A DNA stretch of 43,686 nt from Candidatus Equicola stercoris. Its GTDB lineage: Bacteria > Bacteroidota > Bacteroidia > Bacteroidales > Bacteroidaceae. The notes beneath the pieces are model-generated. The model worked only from the letters and a program-made list of their open reading frames with translations. It was not told the origin of the DNA and made no database searches. The position numbers and the translations under genes were made by a program. Position 1 is the first letter of the stretch. Each line of letters starts with the position of its first letter. The DNA is taken from the NCBI GenBank assembly GCA_018065415.1, contig JAGHTI010000019.1, positions 1-43,686 of the forward strand, written 5' to 3'. Positions 8,305 through 19,044 of this stretch are shown here, one piece after another.

Positions 8305-10409
8305 TGAAGATATTTTTTAACAATAAGAAAACGCTGAAACGGTATCGTTTATTTGCCTGGCTATTTGTTTTGTTAGGTATCTTCATCGTATTTGCAACAT
8401 TGCGAACAATGACTGTTGACAGTGAACGATGGATAAAACTGTCAAAGACATTGAAGAATGACAGTGTGCCACTTCCTGCCATCCGTGGAAACATACTAAG
8501 CAGTGATGGGACCATCCTTGCAAGTTCTTTGCCGAAATATAAGATATTCATGGATTTCGAGGCAGGAGATTCATTGACGCGGGATTCGGTATGGAAGGCC
8601 AATGAGGAGATTATCTATGCCGGACTCAGTGAGATATTTCCTGACATGTCGGCAGCAGACTTCAAGGCACGTTTGGAGAAAGGTCGCAGAAAGGCAAGAG
8701 GCAGACGCCATGTGCTGATATATCCTAAGTCAATAGACTATAACAAATATAAGGCTGTACGCCGTCTTCCTGTGTTCTGTTTGTCGGCTGGTCGTGGTGG
8801 TTTCCATGTTGAACCAGTCAACAATGCCCGCAACCATCCTTATGACAGACTTGCAGGTAGAACGATAGGCGACTGGTATGATGGAAAGGACAGTGCAAAG
8901 AATGGACTCGAATTGTCGTATGACAGGTTTCTGCGTGGTGTTGACGGTCTGGAAAAAAAGCAGAAGGTACGTTCTTCAAATATAAACCTTCCATCTGTCA
9001 AGGCTATTGACGGCAACGATATCGTCACGACTATCGACGTGGATATGCAGGATATTGCTGAAAGAGCCATATTAGAACAACTGAAAAGATTCAATTCAAA
9101 CGTAGGCGTTGCCATTGTCATGGAGTGCAGTACGGGCGATGTGAAGGCGATAGTAAACCTATCAAGATATGCTGAGGGAAAGTATGCTGAGATGAAAAAC
9201 AATGCACTTTCGGACTTGCTCGACCCAGGTTCTGTGTTTAAGACAGCCTCTCTGATGGTGGCACTTGACGATGGAGTTTGTGATACTACAGAAATCATCG
9301 AAACCGGTTGTGGTATCGTAAATATGCACGGTGCAAAAATGAAAGATCACAATTGGCACAAAGGTGGATATGGTACGATGAACATGGCAAAAGCACTCGA
9401 ACAGAGTTCAAACATTGGAGTAAGTCAAGTGATAGACAAATATTACAGACATGACCCACAGAAGTTTGTTGATGGTCTAAACCGTATTGGCATCACCTCT
9501 AACCTTCGTTTACCAATAAAGGGTAGTGCAAAGCCACGTATTTATGGTCCGAGAGAAAGGGCAAAGATGCCACGCATGGTGTGGGCAGGAACATCATTGC
9601 CTTGGATGAGTATAGGTTATGAAACACAGATTCCTCCTATCTCTACAATAGCATTTTACAATGCCATTGCCAATGACGGAGTGATGATGAAACCACGTTT
9701 TGTCAGCAAGGTAGTGAAAGACGGAGAGGTGATAGAAGAGTTTCCGCCTGAGGTGCTGAAGAAAAAAATCTGTAACAAAGATGCTCTGAAGAAGGTACAG
9801 ACAATGTTGACTCATGTGGTATCTAGAGGAACAGGCAAGCCAGCAAGGTCAAAATATGTGAAGATAGCAGGAAAGACAGGTACGGCACAGATTTCAAAAG
9901 GTTCTGCAGGCTATCGTGCAGGTGGAGTAAACTACCTTTTGAGTTTTGCGGGTTACTTCCCTGTTGAAAAACCAAAGTACAGTTGCATCGTCTGCATACA
10001 GAACACAGGCGGACCAGCTGCCGGCGGTTTGATTGCGGGTTCTGTGGCAAAGAAGATAGCCGAAGGTGTGATGGCAAGAGACATCGTGTTGACAGCCAAC
10101 GAAGCGCGTGACAGCATAAACAATCTCCATCCAATAGTGAAGGTGGGCAACAAGAAAAAGACAGAACAAGTGTTCGCTGAACTGAAATTAAAAGGTCAGC
10201 GTTACACGTCTTCCGATACACGTTTGGCAGGATATAGAAAGAACATTATGCCCGATGTCATCGGCATGGGAGCACGTGATGCTGTCTATGCACTTGAAAA
10301 ACGCGGGATAAAAGTAAAGTTATCAGGACGTGGAAAGGTGACAGCACAGGATATATCTGTTGGCACCATCATAACAAAAGGTATGAAATGTACCCTACAT
10401 TTGAATTGA
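8301..10409 (+). CDS. ftsI: Division-specific penicillin-binding transpeptidase (FtsI/PBP3) with C-terminal PASTA domain
   Basis: [13 protein letters not shown] (SxxK), SSN motif, AGKTGTAQ (KTG), C-terminal [28 protein letters not shown]. Confidence 0.93.
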   Translation: MMKIFFNNKKTLKRYRLFAWLFVLLGIFIVFATLRTMTVDSERWIKLSKTLKNDSVPLPAIRGNILSSDGTILASSLPKYKIFMDFEAGDSLTRDSVWKANEEIIYAGLSEIFPDMSAADFKARLEKGRRKARGRRHVLIYPKSIDYNKYKAVRRLPVFCLSAGRGGFHVEPVNNARNHPYDRLAGRTIGDWYDGKDSAKNGLELSYDRFLRGVDGLEKKQKVRSSNINLPSVKAIDGNDIVTTIDVDMQDIAERAILEQLKRFNSNVGVAIVMECSTGDVKAIVNLSRYAEGKYAEMKNNALSDLLDPGSVFKTASLMVALDDGVCDTTEIIETGCGIVNMHGAKMKDHNWHKGGYGTMNMAKALEQSSNIGVSQVIDKYYRHDPQKFVDGLNRIGITSNLRLPIKGSAKPRIYGPRERAKMPRMVWAGTSLPWMSIGYETQIPPISTIAFYNAIANDGVMMKPRFVSKVVKDGEVIEEFPPEVLKKKICNKDALKKVQTMLTHVVSRGTGKPARSKYVKIAGKTGTAQISKGSAGYRAGGVNYLLSFAGYFPVEKPKYSCIVCIQNTGGPAAGGLIAGSVAKKIAEGVMARDIVLTANEARDSINNLHPIVKVGNKKKTEQVFAELKLKGQRYTSSDTRLAGYRKNIMPDVIGMGARDAVYALEKRGIKVKLSGRGKVTAQDISVGTIITKGMKCTLHLN

Positions 10410-10422
10410 AGATAAACGAGAT

Positions 10423-11886
10423 ATGAAACTAAGTGAACTGTTAAAAGGAATAAAGCCGTTGGCCATACATGGTAATGGTGATGTTGAGGTTTCTGGAGTA
10501 AACATAGACTCCCGTCGTATTGAAGAAGGGCACATGTTCATTGCTGTCAAAGGAACTCAGGTGGATGGGCATATCTTCATAGATAAGGCTATAGCACTCG
10601 GTGCCAAGAGCGTGCTCTGCGAGACGTTGCCAGAAAAAATGAACGATGATGTGACCTATGTTCAAGTATCGTCAACAGAAGATGATGCAGGCAAGGTGGC
10701 AACAGTGTTCTATGGCGAGCCATCCAAGAAACTGAAACTTGTCGGTGTGACTGGTACAAATGGAAAAACCACGATAGCCACTCTATTATATAATATGTTC
10801 CGTAAGTTTGGATATAAATGCGGACTGCTTTCAACGGTTTGCAATTATATAGAAAGTCTTGCCATTCCTACGGACCATACTACACCAGACCCGATAGAAT
10901 TGAACCGTCTGTTGGCAAGTATGGTTGAGGCTGGATGCCAGTATGTGTTCATGGAATGTTCTTCACATGCTATCGCACAGAAACGAATCGGTGGACTGAA
11001 CTTTGCTGGTGGGATATTTACAAATCTGACTCGTGACCACTTGGATTATCATAAGACGTTTGAAAACTATCGCGATGCAAAGAAGGCCTTCTTTGACGGA
11101 CTCAGTCGTAATGCTTTCGTGATAACAAATGCCGATGACAAGAATGGTATGTTCATGGTACAAAACACGAAAGCTGTGGTGAAGACCTATTCACGACAGT
11201 CACTTGCCGACTTCCAAGCTAAAGTGTTGGAATGTCATTTTGATGGAATGTTATTAGACTTATGCGGTAAGGAGATAAATGTCCAGTTTATCGGCAAATT
11301 CAATGTAAGCAACCTCCTGGCAGTATATGGAGTAGCCATCATGTTGGGACGTCAACCAGACGATGTTCTTTTGGTATTGAGTACATTGAAGAGTGTCAGC
11401 GGACGACTTGAGCCAATACATAGTGCTAATGGCGTTACCGGTCTTGTAGATTATGCTCACACACCAGATGCTCTGGAGAATGTACTGAACGCCATTCACG
11501 AAGTGTTGGGTAGCAGTCATCAGAAATGTCAGGTGATAACAGTATGTGGTGCAGGTGGCAACAGAGACCAAGGCAAGAGACCACTCATGGCACAAGAGGC
11601 TGTAAGGCAGAGTGATAAAGTGATTATCACCAGTGACAACCCTCGTAATGAAAATCCGCAGGACATAATCAATGACATGTTGGCAGGGCTGAATGCAGAA
11701 CAGTTGAAGAAAACTCTGACGATAGTGGATAGAAAAGAAGCTATCCGCACAGCTTGTATGCTGGCAAATCCTGGCGATGTGATTCTTGTTGCAGGTAAGG
11801 GACATGAGAAATATCAGGAGATAAATGGTGTGAAACATCATTTTGATGATAAAGAGATATTAGTTGAGATTTTTAAGAATTCATAA
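10423..11886 (+). CDS. murE: UDP-N-acetylmuramoylalanyl-D-glutamate--2,6-diaminopimelate ligase
   Basis: [14 protein letters not shown], Mur ligase signature, DNPRNENP motif typical of DAP-adding MurE. Confidence 0.95.
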   Translation: MKLSELLKGIKPLAIHGNGDVEVSGVNIDSRRIEEGHMFIAVKGTQVDGHIFIDKAIALGAKSVLCETLPEKMNDDVTYVQVSSTEDDAGKVATVFYGEPSKKLKLVGVTGTNGKTTIATLLYNMFRKFGYKCGLLSTVCNYIESLAIPTDHTTPDPIELNRLLASMVEAGCQYVFMECSSHAIAQKRIGGLNFAGGIFTNLTRDHLDYHKTFENYRDAKKAFFDGLSRNAFVITNADDKNGMFMVQNTKAVVKTYSRQSLADFQAKVLECHFDGMLLDLCGKEINVQFIGKFNVSNLLAVYGVAIMLGRQPDDVLLVLSTLKSVSGRLEPIHSANGVTGLVDYAHTPDALENVLNAIHEVLGSSHQKCQVITVCGAGGNRDQGKRPLMAQEAVRQSDKVIITSDNPRNENPQDIINDMLAGLNAEQLKKTLTIVDRKEAIRTACMLANPGDVILVAGKGHEKYQEINGVKHHFDDKEILVEIFKNS

Positions 11887-11896
11887 TTGAAAGAGT

Positions 11897-13192
11897 ATGT
11901 TATATTATCTTTTCAGATTATTGGAACAATTTGACGTGGCAGGTTCGCATCTGTGGGGTTACATATCTTTCAGAGCATTGTTGGCATTGATTCTGTCGCT
12001 TGTGATATCCGCATGGTTTGGTGAACACTTCATCAAATATCTACGTTGTAAGAATATAAATGAGACACAACGCGATGTGAAGATAGACCCATTTGGAGTA
12101 GATAAAAAAGGTGTGCCTTCCATGGGCGGAATAATAATAATCGTTTCAATTCTTATTCCAGTATTATTGTTAGGTCGTCTAAGGAATGTATATATAATAT
12201 TGATGATTATCACAACATTGTGGTTGGGACTTTTGGGATTTCTGGATGATTACATCAAGATATTTAAGAAAGACAAAGAAGGACTGCATGGAAAATTTAA
12301 GATAATAGGTCAGATAGGCATTGGTCTCATTGTTGGTTTGACACTATATCTGAGTCCTGATGCCGTTATCCGTGAGAATATATCTCAACCAAAAGAGAAT
12401 GCAACGGAGGTGGTGGTGCCTATGGAGCAGAATGTCAAGGTGGAACATAAGATGGAATTGTCAAAATCGACAAAGACCACTGTGCCATTTGTGAAAAACC
12501 ATAATCTCGATTATACAGACATCTTTTCATTCTTAGGAGAGTATAAATATGTTGCAGGATGGATATTTATTATGATTATGACCATCCTCGTAGTAACCGC
12601 TGTTTCCAACGGTGCCAATCTTAACGATGGAATGGACGGAATGTGTGCAGGGAACTCTGCGATAATAGGCGTGGCATTAGGCATATTGGCTTATGTTAGC
12701 AGTCATATAGAATATGCATCTTATCTTAACATAATGTATATTCCTGGAGCACAGGAACTAGTAATATTTATCTGTGCATTCATCGGTGCTCTTATTGGTT
12801 TCCTATGGTACAATGCTTATCCAGCACAGATATTTATGGGCGACACGGGCTCTTTGACCATTGGTGGTTTGATAGGTGTTTGTGCCATTTGCATCCATAA
12901 AGAACTATTGCTCCCGATACTTTGTGGAATATTCTTCGTAGAGAGCCTGAGTGTCATATTGCAGGTGGAATGGTTCAAATGGGGAAAACGCAAGGGAAGA
13001 AAACAAAGGATATTCAAACGTACTCCAATCCATGACCACTTCCGTACACAGTTGTCGCAATTGGACCCAGAGTGCAGTTATGTTTTCAAGAAGTCGCAGA
13101 ATGTATTTCATGAATCAAAGATAGTTACACGTTTCTGGATTGTATCAATCATCCTTGCCGCATTGGCAATAATCACATTGAAAATAAGATGA
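11897..13192 (+). CDS. mraY: phospho-N-acetylmuramoyl-pentapeptide-transferase
   Basis: GVPSMGGIIII, LGFLDDYIK, NLNDGMDGMC, FMGDTGSL, RTPIHDHF. Confidence 0.95.
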   Translation: MLYYLFRLLEQFDVAGSHLWGYISFRALLALILSLVISAWFGEHFIKYLRCKNINETQRDVKIDPFGVDKKGVPSMGGIIIIVSILIPVLLLGRLRNVYIILMIITTLWLGLLGFLDDYIKIFKKDKEGLHGKFKIIGQIGIGLIVGLTLYLSPDAVIRENISQPKENATEVVVPMEQNVKVEHKMELSKSTKTTVPFVKNHNLDYTDIFSFLGEYKYVAGWIFIMIMTILVVTAVSNGANLNDGMDGMCAGNSAIIGVALGILAYVSSHIEYASYLNIMYIPGAQELVIFICAFIGALIGFLWYNAYPAQIFMGDTGSLTIGGLIGVCAICIHKELLLPILCGIFFVESLSVILQVEWFKWGKRKGRKQRIFKRTPIHDHFRTQLSQLDPECSYVFKKSQNVFHESKIVTRFWIVSIILAALAIITLKIR

Positions 13193-14523
13193 TGAAAAAG
13201 ATAGTTATATTAGGAGCTGGAGAAAGCGGTGCGGGTGCAGCCGTTCTTGCAAAGAGCAAGGGATTTGATGTATTTGTTTCGGACATGTCGTCGATAAAGG
13301 ACAAATACAAGAAACTCCTTGATGAGCATGATATACGATGGGAAGAGCGCCAGCATAGTGAAAATGAAATTTTGTCTGCCGATGAAATCATCAAAAGTCC
13401 TGGTATCCCTGATGAAGCTCCGATAATCCAGAAAGCTATTGCAAAAGATATTCATATCATCAGTGAGATAGAATTTGCTGGGCGTTATACATCATCAAAG
13501 ATGATTTGTATTACGGGTAGCAATGGTAAGACGACAACAACGTCATTGATATATCACATCTTCAAAGAGGCAGGATATGATGTAGGACTTGCAGGAAATA
13601 TTGGGAACAGTCTTGCATTGCAAGTTGCTGAAACGCCACATGAGTATTACATCATAGAACTTAGTTCGTTCCAACTTGATAACATGTACGACTTCAAGGC
13701 AGATGTTGCTGTTCTCCTCAACATAACTCCAGACCACCTTGACCGCTATGATAATAATATGCAAAATTATGTGGATGCGAAGATGCGTATTGTGCAGAAT
13801 CAGACGGAGAAGGATTATTTCATCTATTGGTATGATGACCCAATTATCAAACAGGAATTAGAAAAGTACGATATCCATTCATATCAGTGTCCATTTTCTG
13901 CTGTGAAAAAGTCGGGTGTGATAGCATATATGGAAGAAGGACAGTATGTCATTGAACAATCTGATAATGATTTCAGAATACCTCAGGACGAGTTGGCACT
14001 GAAAGGAGTACACAATCTCTACAACCAGTTTGCTGCTGGTCTTGCAGCTCTTGTATCAGGAATAAGTCGAGAACATATTCGTCATGCCTTGAGTACATTC
14101 CCTGGTGTGGAACACAGACTTGAGAATGCTGGTGTATATAATGGTGTACAATTTATCAACGATTCGAAGGCAACGAATGTTGACGCATGCTATTATGCCC
14201 TTGAAAGCATGACAACACCAACCATACTCATCTTGGGAGGAAAAGATAAAGGAAATGATTATAACGAGATAAAACAACTTGTTGATGAAAAATGCAAAGC
14301 CCTAGTATTTTTAGGAGCTGACAACACTAAGCTACTTGACTTTTTCCACGATTTCAACGGAGAAATAAGAGATACACACAGTATGAAGGAATGTGTTGCA
14401 GAATGTAAGAAGATAGCAACAGCCGGTGATACGGTACTATTATCCCCATGCTGTGCAAGTTTTGACCTTTTCCACAACATGGAAGACCGTGGCGAACAGT
14501 TTAAGACGTTAGTAAAAGAATGA
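13189..14523 (+). CDS. murD: UDP-N-acetylmuramoylalanine--D-glutamate ligase
   Basis: GAGESGAGAA, ITGSNGKTTTTSL, GVEHRLE, NDSKATN. Confidence 0.95.
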   Translation: MMKKIVILGAGESGAGAAVLAKSKGFDVFVSDMSSIKDKYKKLLDEHDIRWEERQHSENEILSADEIIKSPGIPDEAPIIQKAIAKDIHIISEIEFAGRYTSSKMICITGSNGKTTTTSLIYHIFKEAGYDVGLAGNIGNSLALQVAETPHEYYIIELSSFQLDNMYDFKADVAVLLNITPDHLDRYDNNMQNYVDAKMRIVQNQTEKDYFIYWYDDPIIKQELEKYDIHSYQCPFSAVKKSGVIAYMEEGQYVIEQSDNDFRIPQDELALKGVHNLYNQFAAGLAALVSGISREHIRHALSTFPGVEHRLENAGVYNGVQFINDSKATNVDACYYALESMTTPTILILGGKDKGNDYNEIKQLVDEKCKALVFLGADNTKLLDFFHDFNGEIRDTHSMKECVAECKKIATAGDTVLLSPCCASFDLFHNMEDRGEQFKTLVKE

Positions 14524-14534
14524 GATAACAAAAT

Positions 14535-15797
14535 ATGACAAAGATATTCAACATATTCAAAGGGGACAAGTGCATTTGGGGACTATTCTTATTGTTCTGT
14601 ATTATAAGTATTATTGAGGTCTATAGTGCTTCCAGCATACTTACATACAAGACAGAAGACTATGCCAACCCTATCTTGAAACATATTGGTATGTTGGTTA
14701 TTGGATTTTTCGCAATGGTTATGGTTCTGCATATCCCTTGCAGTAAATTCAAGATATTGATACCATTCTTATTGATATTTTCATTCATCTTCCTTATTGT
14801 GGCTTTGTTAAATGGCGAATCCACAAACGGTGCTCAACGTTGGGTAAGCCTTTTTGGCATTCAGTTCCAGCCTTCGGAGATAGCCAAGGGAACAGCTGTT
14901 TTGACAATAGCACAGATATTGAGTTTTACACAAACGGAGGTTGGTGCAGACAAGCGCGCATTCTCCTATATCTTATGGGTGTGCCTTCCATTGATAGGAT
15001 TGATTTTCTTTGAAAATTTCTCTACAGCAGCATTACTTTTCGCTGTAATGTTCATGATGATGGTAATTGGTCGTATTCCGAAAAAATACATCTTGCGTCT
15101 TGTGTTATGTGTAGTAGTATCGGCTACAATTGCTGTATTAGTTGTTCTTGGCGTTGGTAAGACAGATAAACAATTGGCTTTAGACAGTGGTAGTGCTAAT
15201 ACAGAGACGACTCTGACTCAAGATGATGGAACTTCTTTGATAAAGAGACAAGGTCTTCTACACCGTTTTGACACATGGAAAAACCGTATAACGGGTTTCC
15301 TGTCATCGGATGAGATAGACTATAAAAATTATGATTGGGATAAGAACGGACAGAAGGCACATGCCAGGATAGCGATTGCTACTGGTGGTTTGACAGGTAA
15401 GATGCCAGGCAACTCTGTAGAACGAGACTGGCTTCCACAGGCTTTTGCCGATTTTATCTATGCTATTATAATAGAAGAGATGGGACTTTTTGGAGCATTG
15501 ATAGTGGTGATATTGTATATAATATTATTGTTCCGTGTATCAAAGATAGCGAATAAGTGTGAACGCAACTTCCCTGCATTCCTTGTTTTGGGACTGGGGT
15601 TGTTGATATGTACACAGGCCTTTTTCAATATGTGTGTTACTGTGGGGTTGGCTCCTATAACAGGACAACCGCTACCTTTTATAAGTAAAGGTGGTACGTC
15701 AACGGTAATCAATTGCATCTATTTAGGCATGATACTAAGTGTCAGCCACACAGCGAAAAAAAGGAAAACAGAATTAGAAATAGTAAAAGAAGTGTAA
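14535..15797 (+). CDS. ftsW: SEDS peptidoglycan polymerase FtsW
   Basis: Polytopic; NGAQRWVSLFGIQFQPSEIAK, GLAPITGQPLPFISKGGTS. Confidence 0.93.
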   Translation: MTKIFNIFKGDKCIWGLFLLFCIISIIEVYSASSILTYKTEDYANPILKHIGMLVIGFFAMVMVLHIPCSKFKILIPFLLIFSFIFLIVALLNGESTNGAQRWVSLFGIQFQPSEIAKGTAVLTIAQILSFTQTEVGADKRAFSYILWVCLPLIGLIFFENFSTAALLFAVMFMMMVIGRIPKKYILRLVLCVVVSATIAVLVVLGVGKTDKQLALDSGSANTETTLTQDDGTSLIKRQGLLHRFDTWKNRITGFLSSDEIDYKNYDWDKNGQKAHARIAIATGGLTGKMPGNSVERDWLPQAFADFIYAIIIEEMGLFGALIVVILYIILLFRVSKIANKCERNFPAFLVLGLGLLICTQAFFNMCVTVGLAPITGQPLPFISKGGTSTVINCIYLGMILSVSHTAKKRKTELEIVKEV

Positions 15798-15798
15798 T

Positions 15799-16908
15799 AT
15801 GGCATTGAGAGTTATTATAAGTGGTGGTGGTACTGGAGGGCATATCTTCCCTGCAATATCTATTGCAAATGCAGTAAAAGAACTGCAACCGAATGCAGAG
15901 ATACTGTTTGTCGGTGCTTTGGGGAGGATGGAAATGCAACGTGTACCTGATGCTGGATATGAGATAAAAGGTTTGCCAGTCATGGGCTTTGACCGTAAGA
16001 ACTTATTAAAAAATATAATTGTTTTGTATAAGTTGTATAAGTCACAGTGCAAGGCAAAGAAGATAATACGCGAATTCCAACCACACGTAGCTGTTGGTGT
16101 CGGAGGTTATGCCAGTGGTCCTACACTGAATAAAGCTGCAGCTGCAGGAGTTCCATGCCTTATACAGGAACAGAATTCTTATGCCGGCGTGACAAACAAA
16201 CTTCTTGCAAAAAAGGTTGCAAAGATTTGTGTGGCATACAACAATATGGAGCGTTTCTTCCCATCAGAGAAGATTATAAAAACAGGAAATCCTGTACGTC
16301 AGTCATTATTGCAGACAACGATAACATCAGAAGAGGCAAAAGCACAAATCTTCGGTAGTGAAAATAGCCATAAGAAAACAATATTGTTTGTAGGCGGCTC
16401 TTTAGGTGCTGGCACTATAAATGAAAGCATCCTTAGTCATCTGGACATCATCAAACAATCTGATGTTCAGATTATCTGGCAAACAGGAAAATATTACCAT
16501 GCTTCCATTATGGAATCATTGAAGGGACATGATATCCCTAACTTGCATGTAACAGATTTTGTGGCAGATATGGGAACGGCATACAAGGCAGCAGATCTTG
16601 TTGTGAGTAGAGCAGGTGCCAGCAGTATATCTGAGTTTTGTCTATTAGGCAAACCAGTCATCCTTGTGCCATCTCCAAACGTCGCAGAAGACCATCAGAC
16701 AAAGAATGCGATGGCTTTGGCAAATGAAGATGCAGCTCTTTATGTAAAAGATTCTGAAGCTAAGGATACTCTTCTGCAACTTGCTGTTGAGACGGTGGCT
16801 GATGATGCCAAACTGGCAAATCTCAATAAAAACATATTGAAGTTGGCTTTACCTGATTCAGCACGTATAATTGCTGAAGAAGTAATAAAATTAGCAAATG
16901 CAAAATAA
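15799..16908 (+). CDS. murG: UDP-GlcNAc transferase for lipid II synthesis
   Basis: ISGGGTGGHIFPAISIA, GVGGYASGP, VSRAGASSISE. Confidence 0.95.
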   Translation: MALRVIISGGGTGGHIFPAISIANAVKELQPNAEILFVGALGRMEMQRVPDAGYEIKGLPVMGFDRKNLLKNIIVLYKLYKSQCKAKKIIREFQPHVAVGVGGYASGPTLNKAAAAGVPCLIQEQNSYAGVTNKLLAKKVAKICVAYNNMERFFPSEKIIKTGNPVRQSLLQTTITSEEAKAQIFGSENSHKKTILFVGGSLGAGTINESILSHLDIIKQSDVQIIWQTGKYYHASIMESLKGHDIPNLHVTDFVADMGTAYKAADLVVSRAGASSISEFCLLGKPVILVPSPNVAEDHQTKNAMALANEDAALYVKDSEAKDTLLQLAVETVADDAKLANLNKNILKLALPDSARIIAEEVIKLANAK

Positions 16909-18277
16909 GGCAAACATGATAAAAGCAGTATATTTCATAGGTGCAGGCGGTATTGGGATGAGTGCTATTGCACGATATTTCCTTAAAAAGAAACTTGTTG
17001 TCGCAGGTTATGATAAGACTCCATCCGACCTTACACGAACATTGGAAGAGGAAGGCATGATTATCCATTATGATGAAGACGTGGAGAAGATTCCTGTTGA
17101 GTGCAAAGAAAAGGAATCAACTCTGGTTATATATACTCCTGCCATTCCTGCTACACATAAGGAATTGCTGTTTTTTCAGAAAGAAGGTTTTGACATAAAA
17201 AAACGTGCTCAGGTGTTGGGAGAACTGACAAAATCAAATAAAGGCTTATGCGTGGCAGGTACTCACGGAAAGACCACAACTTCCACTATGGCTGCACACA
17301 TAATGCATGGAAGTCATCTTGATTGTAATGCTTTCCTTGGAGGTATTTCAAAAAATTATGGCACAAACTACATCTTGAGTGATAGTAATTTTGTTGTCAT
17401 TGAAGCCGATGAATTCGACCGTTCTTTCCATTGGTTGCGTCCTTATATCTCAGTGATAACTTCTACCGACCCAGACCATTTGGATATCTATGGAAACAAA
17501 GAGGCATACCTTGACAGTTTCCGCCATTATACCACTCTCATTCAGCCAGGAGGTGCATTGATTCAACATGTTGGATTAGAGATGAAAGTAGATGTACAGG
17601 ATGGCGTCACTGTCTATACATACGGACGTGATGAAGGCGATTTTCATGCAGAGAATATCATCATTGAGAATGGAAATATATCCTTCGATTTCATCTCCCC
17701 TATAGAAACCATAAAAGACATCCATCTTGGACAACCTATCCCTATCAATATAGATAACGGAATCGGCGCAATGGCTATGTGCCAACTGAGCGGTTGTACA
17801 GCAGATGAAATCCGTAAAGGAATGGCAACGTTTGAAGGTGTTGACCGTCGTTTTGATTTCAAGATAAAATTAGACAAGCTTGTTTTCCTCAGTGACTATG
17901 CACATCATCCTAAAGAAATCTATCAGAGTGCAAAAAGTCTGAAAGAGGTATATGCAAACAGAACGGTAACAGCCATATTCCAACCACATCTATATACGCG
18001 TACGCGTGATTTTTATAAGGACTTTGCTGACTCGTTGAGTTTGTTTGATGAAGTAATACTTTTAGATATATATCCTGCACGTGAAGAACCGATACCAGGC
18101 GTTACATCAAAACTTATCTATGATAATCTATCTTCGAATGTAAAGAAGATGATGTGCACTAAAGATGAAATACAAAATGTAGTGCGTAATAGGGATTTTG
18201 ATGTTTTGGTAGTCCTTGGTGCTGGTGATCTGGACAATCAGGTACCTGCGTTGACAGAGATACTTAAAGGAAAGTAA
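16898..18277 (+). CDS. murC: UDP-N-acetylmuramate--L-alanine ligase
   Basis: VYFIGAGGIGMSAIARYFL, GTHGKTTTSTM, DYAHHPKEI; overlaps murG. Confidence 0.95.
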   Translation: MQNKANMIKAVYFIGAGGIGMSAIARYFLKKKLVVAGYDKTPSDLTRTLEEEGMIIHYDEDVEKIPVECKEKESTLVIYTPAIPATHKELLFFQKEGFDIKKRAQVLGELTKSNKGLCVAGTHGKTTTSTMAAHIMHGSHLDCNAFLGGISKNYGTNYILSDSNFVVIEADEFDRSFHWLRPYISVITSTDPDHLDIYGNKEAYLDSFRHYTTLIQPGGALIQHVGLEMKVDVQDGVTVYTYGRDEGDFHAENIIIENGNISFDFISPIETIKDIHLGQPIPINIDNGIGAMAMCQLSGCTADEIRKGMATFEGVDRRFDFKIKLDKLVFLSDYAHHPKEIYQSAKSLKEVYANRTVTAIFQPHLYTRTRDFYKDFADSLSLFDEVILLDIYPAREEPIPGVTSKLIYDNLSSNVKKMMCTKDEIQNVVRNRDFDVLVVLGAGDLDNQVPALTEILKGK

Positions 18278-19029
18278 TGATGGATAAGAATACGTTACAT
18301 AAAGTCGTTTATATCGTATTGGATACAGTTCTATTGATCTGTCTCTTCTTGATTATGTTTGCATTAAAACTACCGATGGAACTGAAGAATCCAGTATGCC
18401 ATACGGTGAATATAACAATATCAGACAATGTAACGGATAACTTTCTTTCTGCTGGAGATATTAAGGCAATGTTAGAAGCACGAAACTTATATCCTCTCGG
18501 AAAATCTTTGAATGACATAAACACAAGAACTGTTGAAGCTTATCTGCATGCGAATAGCCTTATCCATAATGCCGAATGTTATCATACAGTATCAGGAGCG
18601 ATAAATATAGACATTAAACAACGTACAGCAGTAATGCGTGTAAAGAGCGATACGGGCGAAGATTATTATCTTGATGAATGTGGCGAAGCTATTTTCAGAA
18701 ACCAGTACCCTACTGATTTGATTATTGCAACAGGGAATATAAACAAGATATATGCACGTCGTTATCTTATGAAGATAGGAAATTATATAGTACATGATAA
18801 TTTCTGGAAGAATCAGATAGAACAGATACATGTGTTGCCAAATAATGATATTGAGATGATACCACGTGTTGGTGAACATGTTATATTCCTTGGACAGCCA
18901 AAGGGAATTGAAAAAAAATTAGACAGATTGCGAAAGTTCTATTTGTATGCACTCAATGACATCGGATGGAACAAATACTCAATGATATCTGTGGACATTC
19001 CCAATCAGATAGTTTGTAAGAAAAAATAA
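18277..19029 (+). CDS. ftsQ: Cell division protein FtsQ
   Basis: Single N-terminal TM, position murC-ftsQ-ftsA, FtsQ/DivIB-like region. Confidence 0.85.
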   Translation: MMDKNTLHKVVYIVLDTVLLICLFLIMFALKLPMELKNPVCHTVNITISDNVTDNFLSAGDIKAMLEARNLYPLGKSLNDINTRTVEAYLHANSLIHNAECYHTVSGAINIDIKQRTAVMRVKSDTGEDYYLDECGEAIFRNQYPTDLIIATGNINKIYARRYLMKIGNYIVHDNFWKNQIEQIHVLPNNDIEMIPRVGEHVIFLGQPKGIEKKLDRLRKFYLYALNDIGWNKYSMISVDIPNQIVCKKK

Positions 19030-19044
19030 ATAAAAACAATATAT

